Source: Pseudonocardiales bacterium (GTDB lineage Bacteria > Actinomycetota > Actinomycetes > Mycobacteriales > Pseudonocardiaceae). Taken from it: a DNA stretch of 64,000 nucleotides. Shown here piece after piece: positions 1 to 10,660 of this stretch; the first letter of the stretch is position 1; the number at the start of each line of letters is the position of its first letter. Where the stretch lies: positions 1-64,000 of the forward strand of contig JAFAUB010000133.1 in the NCBI GenBank assembly GCA_019243635.1. Reading direction: 5' to 3'. A program made the position numbers and the translations under genes. The notes beneath the pieces are model-generated. The model did no database searches. It was not told the origin of the DNA and saw only the letters and a list, made by a program, of their open reading frames with translations.

Positions 1-106
1 TGACACCGATGGCATGACTGACACCGATGGCATGACTGACACCGATGGCATGACTGACACCGATGGCATGACTGACACCGATGGCATGACTGACGCAGTG
101 GCATGA
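1..106 (+). CDS. C-terminal end of an upstream gene, repeat tail
   Basis: One frame is open from the window edge to a TGA at 104-106. It encodes five perfect copies of Asp-Thr-Asp-Gly-Met-Thr followed by Asp-Ala-Val-Ala. The gene body lies outside the window, so its function cannot be told. The stop is 22 bases before the next gene, so the two are probably co-transcribed. An alternative is that the repeat is non-coding and the open frame is a product of its 18-base period. Confidence 0.4.
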   Translation, partial: DTDGMTDTDGMTDTDGMTDTDGMTDTDGMTDAVA

Positions 107-107
107 C
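1..107 (+). repeat. 18-bp tandem repeat
   Basis: Five exact copies of TGACACCGATGGCATGAC (1-90) and one degenerate 17-base copy (91-107). The period is a multiple of three, so a reading frame passes through it unbroken. The array may extend left of the window. Confidence 0.95.
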
Positions 108-128
108 CGATGCATAGGGGAGGCGACC

Positions 129-1619
129 GTGGCTCAGCTTGACTATCCGGCCTGGCTGCGGATCGAGCACTGGGTGAACGTCCTGTTCGTCACTCTGCTG
201 ATCCGCAGCGGGATAGAGATCCTCGCCACCCACCCCAAGCTCTACTGGCGAAACGACAGCAGGCCGGGCACCGAATGGGCCAGGTTCACCCGCAAGACCA
301 TGCCCACCGACAAGCTCTACGACACCCTGGACGAGGAGGAGTCGTACTCCTCGATCGTCTCCTTGCCCGGCCACAAGATGCTCGGGATGGGTCGGCACTG
401 GCACTTCATCACCGTGATGGGCTGGATACTCACCGGAGTCGCTTACTACGTTCTGCTGTTCGCGACCGGTCAGTGGCACCGCTACATCCCTTACTCGTGG
501 TCGATCTTTCCCGAAGCGTGGAACGACGTCCTCACCTACTTGAGCTTCAAGCTGCCGCCACTGCTGCCCGGCGAGCCGCTGGACGCGATCCAGAAACTGA
601 CCTACGGCTCGGTGATCTTCATCCTGGCGCCGTTCCAGATCCTGACCGGCGCCGCGCAGTCGCCGGCGGTCGAGGCGCACTTCCCGTGGTTCGTGCGGTT
701 ATGGGGTGGCCGGCAGGGGGCGCGCAGCCTGCATTTCTTCGGTTTGGTCGCCTTCATCGGGTTCATCGCCGTCCACCTGATGATGGTCGGGCTGTGGGGC
801 TGGTCCCAACTCAACGCCCTGATGATCTTCGGTGTGGTGCGTCACCTGGGCTGGGCGCTCGCCGCCTCGTTGGCGATCGTCGCCGCGATCGTGCTGGTGC
901 ACGTCGCGGCCACGGTGTGGAGCCTGCGCAGCCCGCGCACGGTGCAGCGGGTACTCGGTTCCGTGATCATCCGGGGTCGGCGGTTGTTCCTGCGCCCCCT
1001 GGCCTCCCGGCAGAACTACTCGCCCTCGCAGCTCTCCGCCGAGCACCGGGTCAACGGCAAACCGCCGGACACCGACGACTACAAGGTCATGGCCGTGCAC
1101 AACTTCGTGGACTGGAAGCTGGAGGTGGGGGGCCTGGTGGAGAACCCCATGACCTTCACCCTGGCCGAGTTGCGCGCGCTGCGTGAGAAACAGACCCAGC
1201 GGGTGCTGCACAACTGCGTCCAGGGCTGGTCGAGCATCGGCGAATGGAGTGGTGTGCCGTTCCGGGAGGTGGTCGAGATGGTCAAGCCGCTCCCGCAGGC
1301 CCGCCACGTCTGCTTCCTGACCATGCAGGACACCGGTCGAGATGAGCCGAGCGCGGAAGGCTCCGGACAGTTCTACGAGATCATCGACCTGCAGCTGGCG
1401 TATTACCCGCAGTGCCTGCTGGCCTACGAGATGAACGGCCGCCCGCTGCCCATCAAGCACGGCGCCCCGCTGCGCCTGCGGATCGAGAACCAGGTCGGTT
1501 TCAAGATGGCCAAGTGGATCGAGCGCATTGAGTTCATCTCCGGCTACCAGGGCATCGGCGAGGGCATGGGTGGCTGGCGTGAGGACAACGTGTACTACGA
1601 CAAGGACGTGGAGATCTGA
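129..1619 (+). CDS. cytochrome b561-like / molybdopterin oxidoreductase fusion protein
   Basis: A 496-residue membrane redox protein. The N-terminal third to half has several hydrophobic helices with histidines typical of a di-haem cytochrome b561 fold. The C-terminal part (about residues 330-480) is a sulfite-oxidase/YedY-type molybdopterin domain. The Cys in HNCVQGWSS, residue 363, is in the position of the Mo ligand. The family inserts a molybdopterin cofactor and passes electrons to a quinone or haem partner; the substrate here is unknown. It starts at GTG 129 behind GGGGAGG. It is in effect MsrP and MsrQ partners fused in one chain with the membrane part first. The next gene overlaps its stop (TGATG). 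Confidence 0.8.
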   Translation: MAQLDYPAWLRIEHWVNVLFVTLLIRSGIEILATHPKLYWRNDSRPGTEWARFTRKTMPTDKLYDTLDEEESYSSIVSLPGHKMLGMGRHWHFITVMGWILTGVAYYVLLFATGQWHRYIPYSWSIFPEAWNDVLTYLSFKLPPLLPGEPLDAIQKLTYGSVIFILAPFQILTGAAQSPAVEAHFPWFVRLWGGRQGARSLHFFGLVAFIGFIAVHLMMVGLWGWSQLNALMIFGVVRHLGWALAASLAIVAAIVLVHVAATVWSLRSPRTVQRVLGSVIIRGRRLFLRPLASRQNYSPSQLSAEHRVNGKPPDTDDYKVMAVHNFVDWKLEVGGLVENPMTFTLAELRALREKQTQRVLHNCVQGWSSIGEWSGVPFREVVEMVKPLPQARHVCFLTMQDTGRDEPSAEGSGQFYEIIDLQLAYYPQCLLAYEMNGRPLPIKHGAPLRLRIENQVGFKMAKWIERIEFISGYQGIGEGMGGWREDNVYYDKDVEI

Positions 1620-1912
1620 TGACCACCGTATGGAGCGGCAGCGGATCGCGCATCGACGCCACTGACGCGATCCGCCCTGAGCTCACGGCGCTGACCGACG
1701 AGCAGAAGCACCGGGTGCTGCGGCAGGTCCGCCGCAGGCACGGGAGCTGTCGCCACTGCGGTGGAGCGGAGTTCCTGGTGGGCGAGGCCCTGTACCTGGG
1801 GTTCCTGTTCCTCAGCGAAGACACCGACGCCTACATGGTGGCCCTGACGTGCACCAGTCCCCGGTGCTTCGCTCCGCGTACCGGGATCAGGCTGTCCGAG
1901 TCTGAGCTCTGA
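1619..1912 (+). CDS. small zinc-ribbon-like hypothetical protein
   Basis: 97 residues that match no family I recognise. A CRHCGG motif near residue 44 and a later Cys pair (CTSPRC, near residue 79) suggest a metal-binding ribbon. The ATG overlaps the stop of the molybdopterin fusion gene by one base, so it is translationally coupled and may serve that enzyme, for example in assembly. The role is inference only. Confidence 0.65.
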   Translation: MTTVWSGSGSRIDATDAIRPELTALTDEQKHRVLRQVRRRHGSCRHCGGAEFLVGEALYLGFLFLSEDTDAYMVALTCTSPRCFAPRTGIRLSESEL

Positions 1913-1953
1913 TCTGTGACGTGCTCCGGTGAGGGTGACCAGGACTCGCCGAG

Positions 1954-3246
1954 TCAGCGGCGGAGGCGCACGTATGAACCGACCTCGGCGAGCGGAACAC
2001 GGGTCTGCTCGCCTGACTCCATGTCCCGGACGGTGACCTCGTGGACGTCCCGCTCCTCCGGTCCGTAGATCAGGACCAGCCGGGCGCGCTGGTCATGTGC
2101 CCATCTCAGCTGCTTCGCCAGCTTGCCTGAGGAGCCGAGGTAGACGCCGGTCCGCAGGCCCTGTGCGCGGATCTCGGCAGCCAACCGCAGGACGTCGTCC
2201 TCGGCCCCGAGCACGGTCAGCGCCACGTCCAGACCGTGCTGAGCGGTCTGGACCGCCGCCTGGGTCGCGAGGATGCGTTCGACTCCGATCGAACCGCCGC
2301 AGGCCGGCAGGTCCGGGCCGCCGAGCTTGGCGACCAGGCCGTCGTACCGTCCGCCGGAGGCGATCGAGCCGGGGTAGCCGGTCGCGGTGACCTCGAAGAT
2401 CGGGCCGGTGTAGTAGTCCAGCCCGCGGACCATCCGGGGAGTGAACACGACTCGATCAGCCGGCAGCCCGGCGGTGAGCTCCAGCAGGCGGTCCACCTCG
2501 GCGAGCCCGTGCCGGCCGCGCTCGGTGGTGTCGAGCTGCTTACGCACCCTGTTGGTGTTGGGCGCGATCAGGTCGGCGACCAGATCCTCGGCGGTGGCCG
2601 TGGTCAGGCCCCGCTCGACCAACTCGGCGCACACTGTGTCCGGCGCCACCTTGTCCAGCTTGTCCAGGCTGCCGAGCACGACGTCGCCCAGCGTGGGGTC
2701 GACGCCGTAGGCCTCCAGCAGGCCGCGCAGCGCCTGCCGGGAGTTGACCAGGAACTGGAAGCCGTGGATGCCGAGAGCCTCCAGCCCGTCGTGCACGGCC
2801 CAGACGATCTCCGCGTCCGCCAGCGGGGACGCGGAGCCCACGGTGTCGACGTCGCACTGGACGAACTCGCGGAAGCGGCCCTTGGCGGCGCGGTCGGCCC
2901 GCCAGACCGGGCCGATGGCGTACCGCTTGTAGGGCGAGGGCAGCGTGCTGCCGTAGGTGCCGACGACCCGGGCCAGGGGCACCGTATGGTCGTAGCGCAG
3001 CGCGAGGTCGGCTTCGCCGCTGGCCTCGTGGACACCCCGCTTGAGGATCTTGAAGATGAGTGCCGAGGCCTCCTCGCCGAGCTTGCCGGTGAAGACCTCC
3101 AGCCGTTCGAACGCCGGGGTCTCCAGGGGGTCGAAGCCGTAGCGATCGAACACCGCGCCGATGGTGTCGAACGCCGCCTCGCGGCGACGCACGTCCTGCG
3201 CCAGGAAGTCCCTGGTGCCTGACGGCGGCTCGGCGGCCTGCGCCAT
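1954..3246 (-). CDS. hisS: histidine--tRNA ligase
   Basis: Class II aminoacyl-tRNA synthetase that charges tRNA-His, 430 residues. The sequence opens with PSGTRDFL (motif typical of the HisRS N-terminus), has the class II core with RYDHTVPLAR, and the HisRS signature RGLDYYTGPIFE near residue 271. It ends with an anticodon-binding domain. I placed the start at ATG 3246 behind GGGAGGAC; a start at 3333 would add 29 residues unlike the family. The sequence differs from the usual short actinobacterial HisRS, so a second hisS may exist elsewhere in the genome. Confidence 0.9.
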   Translation of the reverse strand: MAQAAEPPSGTRDFLAQDVRRREAAFDTIGAVFDRYGFDPLETPAFERLEVFTGKLGEEASALIFKILKRGVHEASGEADLALRYDHTVPLARVVGTYGSTLPSPYKRYAIGPVWRADRAAKGRFREFVQCDVDTVGSASPLADAEIVWAVHDGLEALGIHGFQFLVNSRQALRGLLEAYGVDPTLGDVVLGSLDKLDKVAPDTVCAELVERGLTTATAEDLVADLIAPNTNRVRKQLDTTERGRHGLAEVDRLLELTAGLPADRVVFTPRMVRGLDYYTGPIFEVTATGYPGSIASGGRYDGLVAKLGGPDLPACGGSIGVERILATQAAVQTAQHGLDVALTVLGAEDDVLRLAAEIRAQGLRTGVYLGSSGKLAKQLRWAHDQRARLVLIYGPEERDVHEVTVRDMESGEQTRVPLAEVGSYVRLRR

Positions 3247-3333
3247 GAGCTGTCCTCCCGCGACCTGGGTAGAGCGCCCGAACTGGGTAGAGCGCCATTG
3301 TGCCCGCGTGGGTCCCGTCGGCTTCCCGCCCAC

Positions 3334-3669
3334 CTACCCCTGGCGCTCGGCGTCGCCGAGCGCCACCCTCGGGCACGCCAGACCCAGTCGCCGCACCAGC
3401 GGCAACGAGCGCCGCAGCTCGGAGCGAAGCGACTGGTAGCGCTCCTGCTCCGGCGGCGCGAGCTCGCCCCGGCGGTGATAGTGGGCCAGCCGCTCCAACC
3501 GGCCGTGCAGCAGGGTTCCCCACCGGATGCTGAAGTCGTAGACTCGCGCGCTGTCCTGCGCGCTGTCCGGATCGGACGCGAGCTCGCGGAGCGCCTCGAC
3601 CGCCGCGAACATCAGGTCGAGGTCGGCGTCGACGCCTCGCACGCGGCTGCTCTCCGACTCCTCGCTCAC
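3334..3669 (-). CDS. hypothetical helical protein
   Basis: 111 residues, rich in Arg, Glu and Leu, predicted mostly helical, with no signal peptide or membrane segment. I do not recognise the family. It lies between the lipoprotein gene and hisS on the same strand, with only 15 bases to the lipoprotein gene, so the three could form one transcript. Confidence 0.55.
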   Translation of the reverse strand: MSEESESSRVRGVDADLDLMFAAVEALRELASDPDSAQDSARVYDFSIRWGTLLHGRLERLAHYHRRGELAPPEQERYQSLRSELRRSLPLVRRLGLACPRVALGDAERQG

Positions 3670-3684
3670 ACCGTCCCTTTCCGG

Positions 3685-4749
3685 TCAGATGCTCGGTTTG
3701 GCGATGCTCAGGACGTAGGGCTGCCCCTGGAGAGTCAGGTAGACCCGATCGGGGCCGACGGCCAGGCCCGACAGTGGAGCGTCGCGCGCCGCACCGGGCA
3801 GAGCGCTCCTGAAGCCGATCGTGGTGACGAGCGGGACCGTCTGGTCGTGGTAGCCCTCGTAGCTGTTGGTCTTGAGCACCACCAGCTGGTGCTCGGTCGC
3901 GGCGTAGATCCGGGTCTGGTCCACGCCCAGGTAGTGCGCGGGCTCACCCAGGTCGGCCCGCGCCACCACCTCCAAGCCGTCCTCGGTGCGCCGGGTGTCC
4001 ACGGCGAGCAGCCGGTCGGTGCCCTTCTCGGCGACGTAGAGACGGGAGGGCTTGATGCGGTCACTGACGGCCCTCCGCACGCTGATGGCGATCTCTCCCT
4101 TGTCGGCCACCCGGCCGGGGCTGCCCTGGTAGTGGGTGATGCCCTCGGGGCCGGTCAGGTGATAGTCGATGCGCCGTCCCCGCTCGCCCGCGTCCAGCTC
4201 CGCCGCCGGCCCGGCGTGCACGTCGATGGCGGGCAGGACCGTGTCGTCGTGCAGGTCGACCGGGGTCACCGTCGCGCGGTCGGCGGACAGGGCGAGCAGG
4301 TCATCCGAGCCGGAGTCCACGGCGAGGTAGGACGGCGCGGGCCCGGCGGCCAGGGTGGCGACCTGGTGCAGGTCGGTGTCGCTGATGACGGCGACCCGGC
4401 CGAGCCCCGGCTGGGGCAGGTACACCGCGCCCTGGACGGCCGGGGTGAGGAGGTCCTCCCCGACGTCGGGAAACGGCGCCGACAGCGTGGTCCGCGCCAG
4501 GGGCGGTGCGCTGGGCCGCCCGGACGGGTCGATCTTCGCGATCCGGTGGTCATCGGTCAGGGCGAAGAGCGCCCGCGCGTGGTCAGACCAGGTTGGCTGG
4601 CGCGCGGGCGCGTCGATCCGCAGCGCGACGACGGAGGTCGCGGGGCCGGGCGTGCCGCCCGCCGCGGAGCAACCGGTGAGAACCGGCAGTCCCAGGGCCG
4701 CGAGCACCATCACCCCGCGAGCGCCCCACCGCGACCGTGCGACTGTCAT
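3685..4749 (-). CDS. lipoprotein, beta-propeller-like
   Basis: 354 residues with a lipoprotein signal: a basic start, a hydrophobic stretch and the lipobox LTGC with Cys at residue 27. The mature part has repeated short strand blocks such as RIAKIDPSGR, RVAVISDTD, RLLAVDTRR and QLVVLKTN, which is the pattern of a beta-propeller. It would sit on the outer face of the membrane. No catalytic motif is visible and its role is unknown. Confidence 0.7.
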   Translation of the reverse strand: MTVARSRWGARGVMVLAALGLPVLTGCSAAGGTPGPATSVVALRIDAPARQPTWSDHARALFALTDDHRIAKIDPSGRPSAPPLARTTLSAPFPDVGEDLLTPAVQGAVYLPQPGLGRVAVISDTDLHQVATLAAGPAPSYLAVDSGSDDLLALSADRATVTPVDLHDDTVLPAIDVHAGPAAELDAGERGRRIDYHLTGPEGITHYQGSPGRVADKGEIAISVRRAVSDRIKPSRLYVAEKGTDRLLAVDTRRTEDGLEVVARADLGEPAHYLGVDQTRIYAATEHQLVVLKTNSYEGYHDQTVPLVTTIGFRSALPGAARDAPLSGLAVGPDRVYLTLQGQPYVLSIAKPSI

Positions 4750-4986
4750 TGCTTCTCCCGGGCCCAGCGACGCGCGGGCTCAGCGGCGAGCGAGGAGCCG
4801 ACCCTCTCCACCGCTGTTACCGTTCTGGAAACGACTGTGGACTACCAGTAGCGGCTACCCACCTGTCACAGGGGCCAAACGGTGCCGTGGCGTCCCGGTG
4901 TCTGACCGGTACGGGCGAGCCGGTTCGGTAGCGTCTGCTCAAGGCCCGCGAGCGCCCGTCGGTACCTCATCCAGGTCGGTTTCCGC

Positions 4987-7900
4987 TCAGAGGGCAGTGG
5001 TGATGCCCCGGATGCTCTTGAGCTCCCCCAGCAACGCCGAGGACACCGTGACCGGGTAGTCCTCGACTGCGATCTCGGTATTGCGGGTGCCGTGGCAGAG
5101 CAGTATGTGTAGCGGGGTGTCACCCTTGTTCGCCACCAGCACGGAGCGCAGCTCGACTGCCGCCTCCTGGTCCAGTTGGCCGGCCTCGACGCGCAGCACG
5201 AACGGCGGCGTACCGCCGGGGTTCTTCTCGGCGTCGGTGATGTCCAGCGGTATCACCGCCGATCCGAACACCGACATCTTGTCATCCCGCCAGTTGACCC
5301 GGCCCTGGATCGCCACGGCGGTGTCGGGGACCAGATCCTCGGACAGCACGGCGTAGGACTTGGCGAAGAACAGCACCTCCATCGAGGCGTCGAGGTCTTC
5401 CAGCGTGACGATCGCCCATGACTCACCGTTCTTGTTCACCCGCTTGTCGACCGAGGCGATCATCCCGGCGACCACGACCTGGCCCTCGGCGGGTGCCTCA
5501 TCCATGAGTGCGGCGATGGGTTTGGGGGCGTGCTTGCGCAGAATCCGCTCGGCTCCGTCGAGGGGATGAGCGGAGACGTACAGGCCGAGCATCTCCCGTT
5601 CGTAGGCCAGCAGTTGCTTGCGCGGGTACTCCTGTGGCCCAAACCTCAGGTGTGCCAGTGGGGACGACTCTGGGGTCGCCTGTGCGCCGTCATCGCCGCC
5701 GAACAGGTCGAACTGGCCCCTCTCCTGCTCGCGTTTAAGGCCGATGACCCCGTCTACGGCCTCCTCATGCACTGTGATCAGGGATAGGCGGGTGTGACCC
5801 AAGGAGTCGAACGCGCCCGCCTTGATCAGCGACTCGATCGTTCGCTTGTTGCAGCAGGCGATCTCGATCTTCTCAAGGAAGTCGGTGAACGAGGTGTAGC
5901 GGCCCTTCTTCTTGCGGGTGGCAATGATCGACTGCACCACATTGGCGCCGACGTTGCGGACTGCGCCCAGGCCGAACCGGATGTCACTGCCCGCTGCGGC
6001 GAAATACAGGCCGGAGTCGTTGGCATCAGGAGGCAGCACCTTGATCCCCATGCGGCGGCACTCCGCGAGGTATACTGCGGACTTGTCCTTGTTGTCACCG
6101 GTCGACGTGAGCTGACCGGCCATGAACTCGGCCTGGTAGTTGGCTTTCAGATATGCGGTCCAGTACGACACAAGGCCATAGCCGGCCGCGTGGGACTTGT
6201 TGAAGGCGTACCCGGCGAATGGTAGAATCGTGTCCCAGAGGGCCTGTACGGCATCGGTTGAGAACCCGTTTGACCGCATGCCGTCATGAAATCCTTCAAA
6301 CTCTTTTTCGAGAACCTCCTTCTTTTTCTTGCCCATTGCCTTGCGCAGCACGTCCGCACGTCCCATGGTGTAGGAGGACACTTTCTGGGCGATGCGCATG
6401 ATCTGCTCTTGGTAGACGATCAGGCCATAGGTTTCCGCTAGGATCTCCCGCAGCGGCTCTTCCAGCTCCGGGTGGATCGGCGTGATTTTCTGTCGGCGAT
6501 TTTTGCGATCCGCGTAGTCGTTGTGGGCGTTCATCCCCATGGGGCCCGGTCGGTACAGGGCCAATACGGCTACAATGTCTTCGAATCCGGTGGGCTGCAT
6601 TCTTCGCAGCAACTCGCGCATCGCGGCGCCGTCGAGCTGAAAAACCCCCAGTGTATCACCACGGCAAAGAAGGTCATACGTGGCTGGATCGTTCAGGGGA
6701 AGAGTGTCCAGGTCGATCTCTCGGCCTTGGTTGGCTTTGATGTTCTCGATCGCGTCACCGATGACCGTCAGGTTGCGCAGGCCGAGCAGGTCCATCTTCA
6801 GGAGGCCGACGGCCTCGCATGCCGGATAGTCCCAACCGGTGATGACCGCACCGTCATCCCTCTGCCATAAAGGAATACAGTCAATCAACGGGTCACGTGA
6901 CAAGATCACCGCGCAGGCGTGAACCCCGGCATTTCTAATCAGCCCTTCCAGGCCCCGCGCGGTCTCGTAGATCTTGCCGACTTCCTGATCGGTCTCGACC
7001 AGGCTGCGTACCTGTGCGGCTTCGGTGTAACGGACATGAGCCGGGTCGACGATCCCAGCCAACGGGATATCTTTGGCCATGACCGCCGGCGGCAACGCCT
7101 TAGAGATTCGATCCGCGATGGCGAACCCGGGCTGGCCGTACAGCACGCGTGCCGCGTCCTTGATGGCGGCCTTGGTCTTGATGGTGCCGAAGGTGATGAC
7201 CTGCGCGACCCGGTCCGCCCCGTACTTGTCGGTCGCGTAACGCACCATCTCGCCACGCCTGCGGTCGTCGAAATCGATATCGATGTCGGGCATCGATGGG
7301 CGCTCGGGGTTGAGGAACCTCTCGAAGAGCAGGCCGTGCTCGATTGGGTCGAGATTTGTGATACCCAGCGCGTAAGCGACCAGTGAGCCAGCTGCCGACC
7401 CGCGACCGGGGCCGACCCGAATACCGACCTCTTTCGCGTGACGAATCAGGTCGCCAACGACAAGAAAGTATGCTGGAAACCCCTTCTGGACAATCACGTT
7501 CAGCTCGAAGTCGGCCCGTTGTTGGTGGGCTTCTGGCACGCCGTTGGGGAATCTCCATGACAGGCCGGCCATGACTTCGTGACGGAGCCAGCTCTCTTGT
7601 GTGTACCCCTCGGGGATAGAAAAGATCGGCATACGGTCGACGTGCTTATACACTGGCGAGTAGGGTTCGACGCGCTCGGCGATCAGCAGGGTCGCGTCGG
7701 CGGCTCCGGGGACTTCGTCGTCCCAGTACTCGCGCATCTCTTCGGCTGACTTAAGATAGTATCCGTCGCCGTCGAACTTGAACCTCTTCGGGTCGGAGAG
7801 TGTCCGGCCCGATTGCACGCAGAGCAGGGCCTCGTGGGTCTTCGCCTGGTCCACGGTAACGTAATGGGAGTCGTTCGTCGCCAACGGTCGCAGGCCAAGC

Positions 7901-8553
7901 CGGCGGCCAATGTCGAGCAGATCCTCCCGAATTGAGCGTTCGATGGACAGGCCGTGATCCATCAACTCGAGAAAGAAGTTCTCCGCGCCGAATATCTCCC
8001 GATAGTCGGCGGCGGCCTGTATGGCCTCGGCATGCTGACCGAGACGTAGCCGGGTCTGCACCTCACCGGACGGACAGCCCGTCGTCGCGATGATTCCCTC
8101 GACGTGCTCCGCTATCAGTTCACGGTCCATCCGGGGTTTGCGATAGTAGCCTTGTGTCGAGGCCAGGCTCGACAGCTTGAACAGATTGCGCAGGCCGGTC
8201 GAGTCAGCCGCGAGCATGGTCATGTGCGTGTACGCGCCAGCGCCGGACACGTCACCGCCCTCGCCCATCTCGTCAGCGTCGCGCTGGCGGGCGGTTCCCC
8301 AAAAAATTGCCTTCTTGTCAAATCGAGATGCCGGTGCGACATACGCCTCGATACCGATGATCGGCTTGATGTCAAACTGCGTGGCCTGCTGATAGAACTC
8401 GTGCGCGCCATACATGTTGCCGTGGTCGGTCATTCCGACGGCCGGCATCGCCAGCCGCTGTGCCTCGGTAAACAGTGGCGCTATTTTTGCGGCACCGTCG
8501 AGCATCGAGTACTCCGTGTGCACGTGCAGGTGCACGAACGAGTTACCGGACAT
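4987..8553 (-). CDS. dnaE: DNA polymerase III alpha subunit
   Basis: The replicative polymerase, 1188 residues, usual length for actinobacterial DnaE1. It begins with a PHP domain ([17 protein letters not shown]). The palm domain carries the catalytic aspartates in [11 protein letters not shown] near residue 421. Tandem helix-hairpin-helix and OB-fold regions follow ([24 protein letters not shown] is the OB entry). The start is ATG 8553. It stands alone: the next 500 bases upstream hold no gene. Confidence 0.97.
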   Translation of the reverse strand: MSGNSFVHLHVHTEYSMLDGAAKIAPLFTEAQRLAMPAVGMTDHGNMYGAHEFYQQATQFDIKPIIGIEAYVAPASRFDKKAIFWGTARQRDADEMGEGGDVSGAGAYTHMTMLAADSTGLRNLFKLSSLASTQGYYRKPRMDRELIAEHVEGIIATTGCPSGEVQTRLRLGQHAEAIQAAADYREIFGAENFFLELMDHGLSIERSIREDLLDIGRRLGLRPLATNDSHYVTVDQAKTHEALLCVQSGRTLSDPKRFKFDGDGYYLKSAEEMREYWDDEVPGAADATLLIAERVEPYSPVYKHVDRMPIFSIPEGYTQESWLRHEVMAGLSWRFPNGVPEAHQQRADFELNVIVQKGFPAYFLVVGDLIRHAKEVGIRVGPGRGSAAGSLVAYALGITNLDPIEHGLLFERFLNPERPSMPDIDIDFDDRRRGEMVRYATDKYGADRVAQVITFGTIKTKAAIKDAARVLYGQPGFAIADRISKALPPAVMAKDIPLAGIVDPAHVRYTEAAQVRSLVETDQEVGKIYETARGLEGLIRNAGVHACAVILSRDPLIDCIPLWQRDDGAVITGWDYPACEAVGLLKMDLLGLRNLTVIGDAIENIKANQGREIDLDTLPLNDPATYDLLCRGDTLGVFQLDGAAMRELLRRMQPTGFEDIVAVLALYRPGPMGMNAHNDYADRKNRRQKITPIHPELEEPLREILAETYGLIVYQEQIMRIAQKVSSYTMGRADVLRKAMGKKKKEVLEKEFEGFHDGMRSNGFSTDAVQALWDTILPFAGYAFNKSHAAGYGLVSYWTAYLKANYQAEFMAGQLTSTGDNKDKSAVYLAECRRMGIKVLPPDANDSGLYFAAAGSDIRFGLGAVRNVGANVVQSIIATRKKKGRYTSFTDFLEKIEIACCNKRTIESLIKAGAFDSLGHTRLSLITVHEEAVDGVIGLKREQERGQFDLFGGDDGAQATPESSPLAHLRFGPQEYPRKQLLAYEREMLGLYVSAHPLDGAERILRKHAPKPIAALMDEAPAEGQVVVAGMIASVDKRVNKNGESWAIVTLEDLDASMEVLFFAKSYAVLSEDLVPDTAVAIQGRVNWRDDKMSVFGSAVIPLDITDAEKNPGGTPPFVLRVEAGQLDQEAAVELRSVLVANKGDTPLHILLCHGTRNTEIAVEDYPVTVSSALLGELKSIRGITTAL

Positions 8554-9110
8554 AGGCGTCTCCTCATCACAGAGCCTGCCGACTCGACAGGCCGGCCGAC
8601 GGTCTAGCGTCGGACCCTAACCTGTGCGCCGGTCACGCCCTGCTGTGACGCCGCTACGCTGAGTACAACAGGCGTGTCTCGAGCGCCCGCCGACGCGCCT
8701 GGACACCCGCAGGTGCGGAAGGGTAGTTCCCCGGCTGGTCGCTGTTCGCCAGGGCACGAGGGGGCAAGGACTGATGACGACACCATCTCAGGCTGCGGCG
8801 CGCTGATACGCCTTGGCGCGTCGGCACGTGCTCGCCGATCAGTCCGAACCGTGTCGTGCGTCGTCAGTCGGTCGGCGGTTCCTGGGATAGTAGCTGGGAG
8901 GTGCGCGAACGACTCGGACACGACTTCATGGACGTTCGGCGGGGGGCTTGGTTGCCACCTAGGGTAGCCTCGCAGCTCCAGGGAGTGTGCGACCCTAGGT
9001 GGGCTGCGTTGGATGGTCACCGGTCCCGCCATGCGGTGGGTCAGGCGGCGTGGAGTTGGTCGGGCAGTGACCGGACGGCCGCCGGGCGGTGGATGGTCGT
9101 ACCGTCTTGA
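8554..9110. other. intergenic stretch with no supported gene
   Basis: About 550 bases upstream of dnaE. Open frames here have poor codon usage and no family resemblance. The dnaE promoter should be in the first 150 bases. The only structure I see is an 11-bp inverted repeat at 8955-9002. Confidence 0.6.
8955..9002. repeat. 11-bp perfect inverted repeat
   Basis: CCACCTAGGGT (8955-8965) and its exact complement ACCCTAGGTGG (8992-9002) with a 26-base spacer. It stands at the edge of the broken-gene region, so it could be a hairpin, a protein site or an element end. No T-run follows. Confidence 0.6.
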
Positions 9111-9242
9111 TCAACTAATGCGGATGACGAACTCGGCGACCTGCTGCAGGTAGCGGCGGTAGCAGCTCGGGGCCGGCGGCTTGATGGTGGTGGCGAGCTC
9201 CACGAGCTGGGTGAGAATGCGCTCGACGCCGTATCGGGGCAT
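9111..9242 (-). pseudogene. short coding remnant, unrecognised
   Basis: A 43-residue frame beginning MPRYGVERILTQL and ending at TGA 9113-9111 has amino acid composition and codon use of real protein, unlike its surroundings. No start signal is visible. It is best read as the tail of a decayed gene; the family is not recognised. Confidence 0.25.
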
Positions 9243-9428
9243 CCTGTTCTCGGCCAGTGGCGGCATCCCGCGCGCAGATCACCGCGCCCGCGTCGAGCCC
9301 GGCACGCGCGCGGACCGACCGCGACATCGAGATCGCGCGCGTCGGACCGACCCCGGGAGGCGCTGCCGAACATCACGAGAAGCGAGAGGCCATGCTTGTC
9401 GGCCAGGAGTCATGCGGTTATGCTGCCG

Positions 9429-10660
9429 TTAGATGAAACCTTGCCTCAGGGTTGCGACGGAGACGTGCGGCCAGCTCACGTCGATATTTGTCGGAAGCCG
9501 ATTAAAGACCTCGAAGTTCGGTAAGACCATTTGCGCATACTGAAGTTGCTTGAAGGGAGGAAGGATCCCCCGCTTGACCTTCTCGATCCAGAAGGTCGCG
9601 TAGACTAACGCGGTCTCGGCCTTTGGCCCCTTTGGCCCAACCGGTTCGCCACCCTCAAGGAAAGGGATATTCCCGAGATCGCCGGCTCCATCCGGCAGGC
9701 TGACGTCCACCGTTGGATCCTTCTTGGCGAGGTGACTGTTGGGATTCTTGAAAAAGTAACTCTGGCCTGGCTCGCGATATTGAGCGCAACTCCCTCGAAG
9801 GTGTTCACGCTGGCAACTTGCTGATTGACAACGGCTTGGAGGAGTTTGATCGGATCGTTGACCACGTCCTGCCCGGGTATGCCGTTGATTTGCGTGGGGA
9901 GGGGAGGCTCGGGGGGGTTGGTCCGGAAGGGCGTCCGGGCATTTATGCGCCCGGGGGGTATGCCGGGGGCGCCTTGGGGGAGTACACCTTCGGGGATGGT
10001 GAGGTCGTACTCCGGAAACGGTACCGGTACGGGAGTGGCCAGCTTCTCCGAGGTTCCCGCGGCGTGGATGATCTGTGGGAACTGAAACGGCGGGATCGGG
10101 GCGGGACCGATAGTGAACGGGGTACTGTTGAATGAGGGAAACCGGGAGAACGCGTACTCTGCGGTGGGAGTCTTGAGGGTCGGCGGGCCGGTGAACGGTT
10201 GGGCCGTGCCTTGGGCGAGCATGGTGGTACCGTGCGGGATTGATCCCAGCCGGGCTACGATCTTTCCGTTCGGGGGATCTGGCACTGGGGGATAGCTCGT
10301 TTCCCGCTGCGTGATCCAGGCCCCAGGTTCGATGTGGAGCAAACCTCCGGTGGAAGCGTCGGTAATCTGCTGCAGATAAGTTAAGCCGAGTAGCTCGATG
10401 TCATCCTGCCCAAACCCTCGGTTCGGGATCGACGCGTTGATGGGCTCGAACTTCAGTGTCTCGCGTGTTTGGTTGAGCTGAAGATACAGATCGGCCTTAT
10501 CGTGGAAATCCGGCCGCGCGATGAGGTTGAATCCGGAGCCTTGCCAGGTTCCGGCGAGTTCCCCAAGAAGCCCCAGCTTGCCGAGGATGGTAGCGTTGTC
10601 CAGGGGGAGCCGAACCGAATCTATTCCTATGCCAACCGAAGCTATATCCGCCTCCGGCAT
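9429..10660 (-). pseudogene. haem-binding-like beta-barrel protein, frameshifted
   Basis: The first frame starts at ATG 10660 behind CGGAGAAC and runs about 300 residues. Early on it has GELAGTWQGSGFN, typical of the nitrobindin/THAP4-like haem-binding barrel (DUF1794-type). Near 9765 the frame breaks. The sequence then resumes in another frame with QSYFFKNPNSHLAKKDP and continues through ALVYATFWIEKVKR to the stop at 9429. The two halves read as one protein of about 410 residues interrupted by one frameshift. GC content and base use are lower than in neighbours. It could be a recent mutation, a sequencing error or an acquired gene in decay. Confidence 0.65.

Noticed and set aside
1-107. CRISPR array
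   Set aside because: The copies are directly joined with no spacers, so it is a tandem repeat.
2236-3222. Long open frames opposite hisS, dnaE, selA, fdhA and others
   Set aside because: They mirror the high-GC third-position pattern of the true gene and consist of Arg, Pro, Gly and Ala runs with no family likeness.
8604-9032. 142-codon minus-strand frame upstream of dnaE
   Set aside because: No ribosome site, no domain pattern and amino acid usage like random GC-rich DNA.
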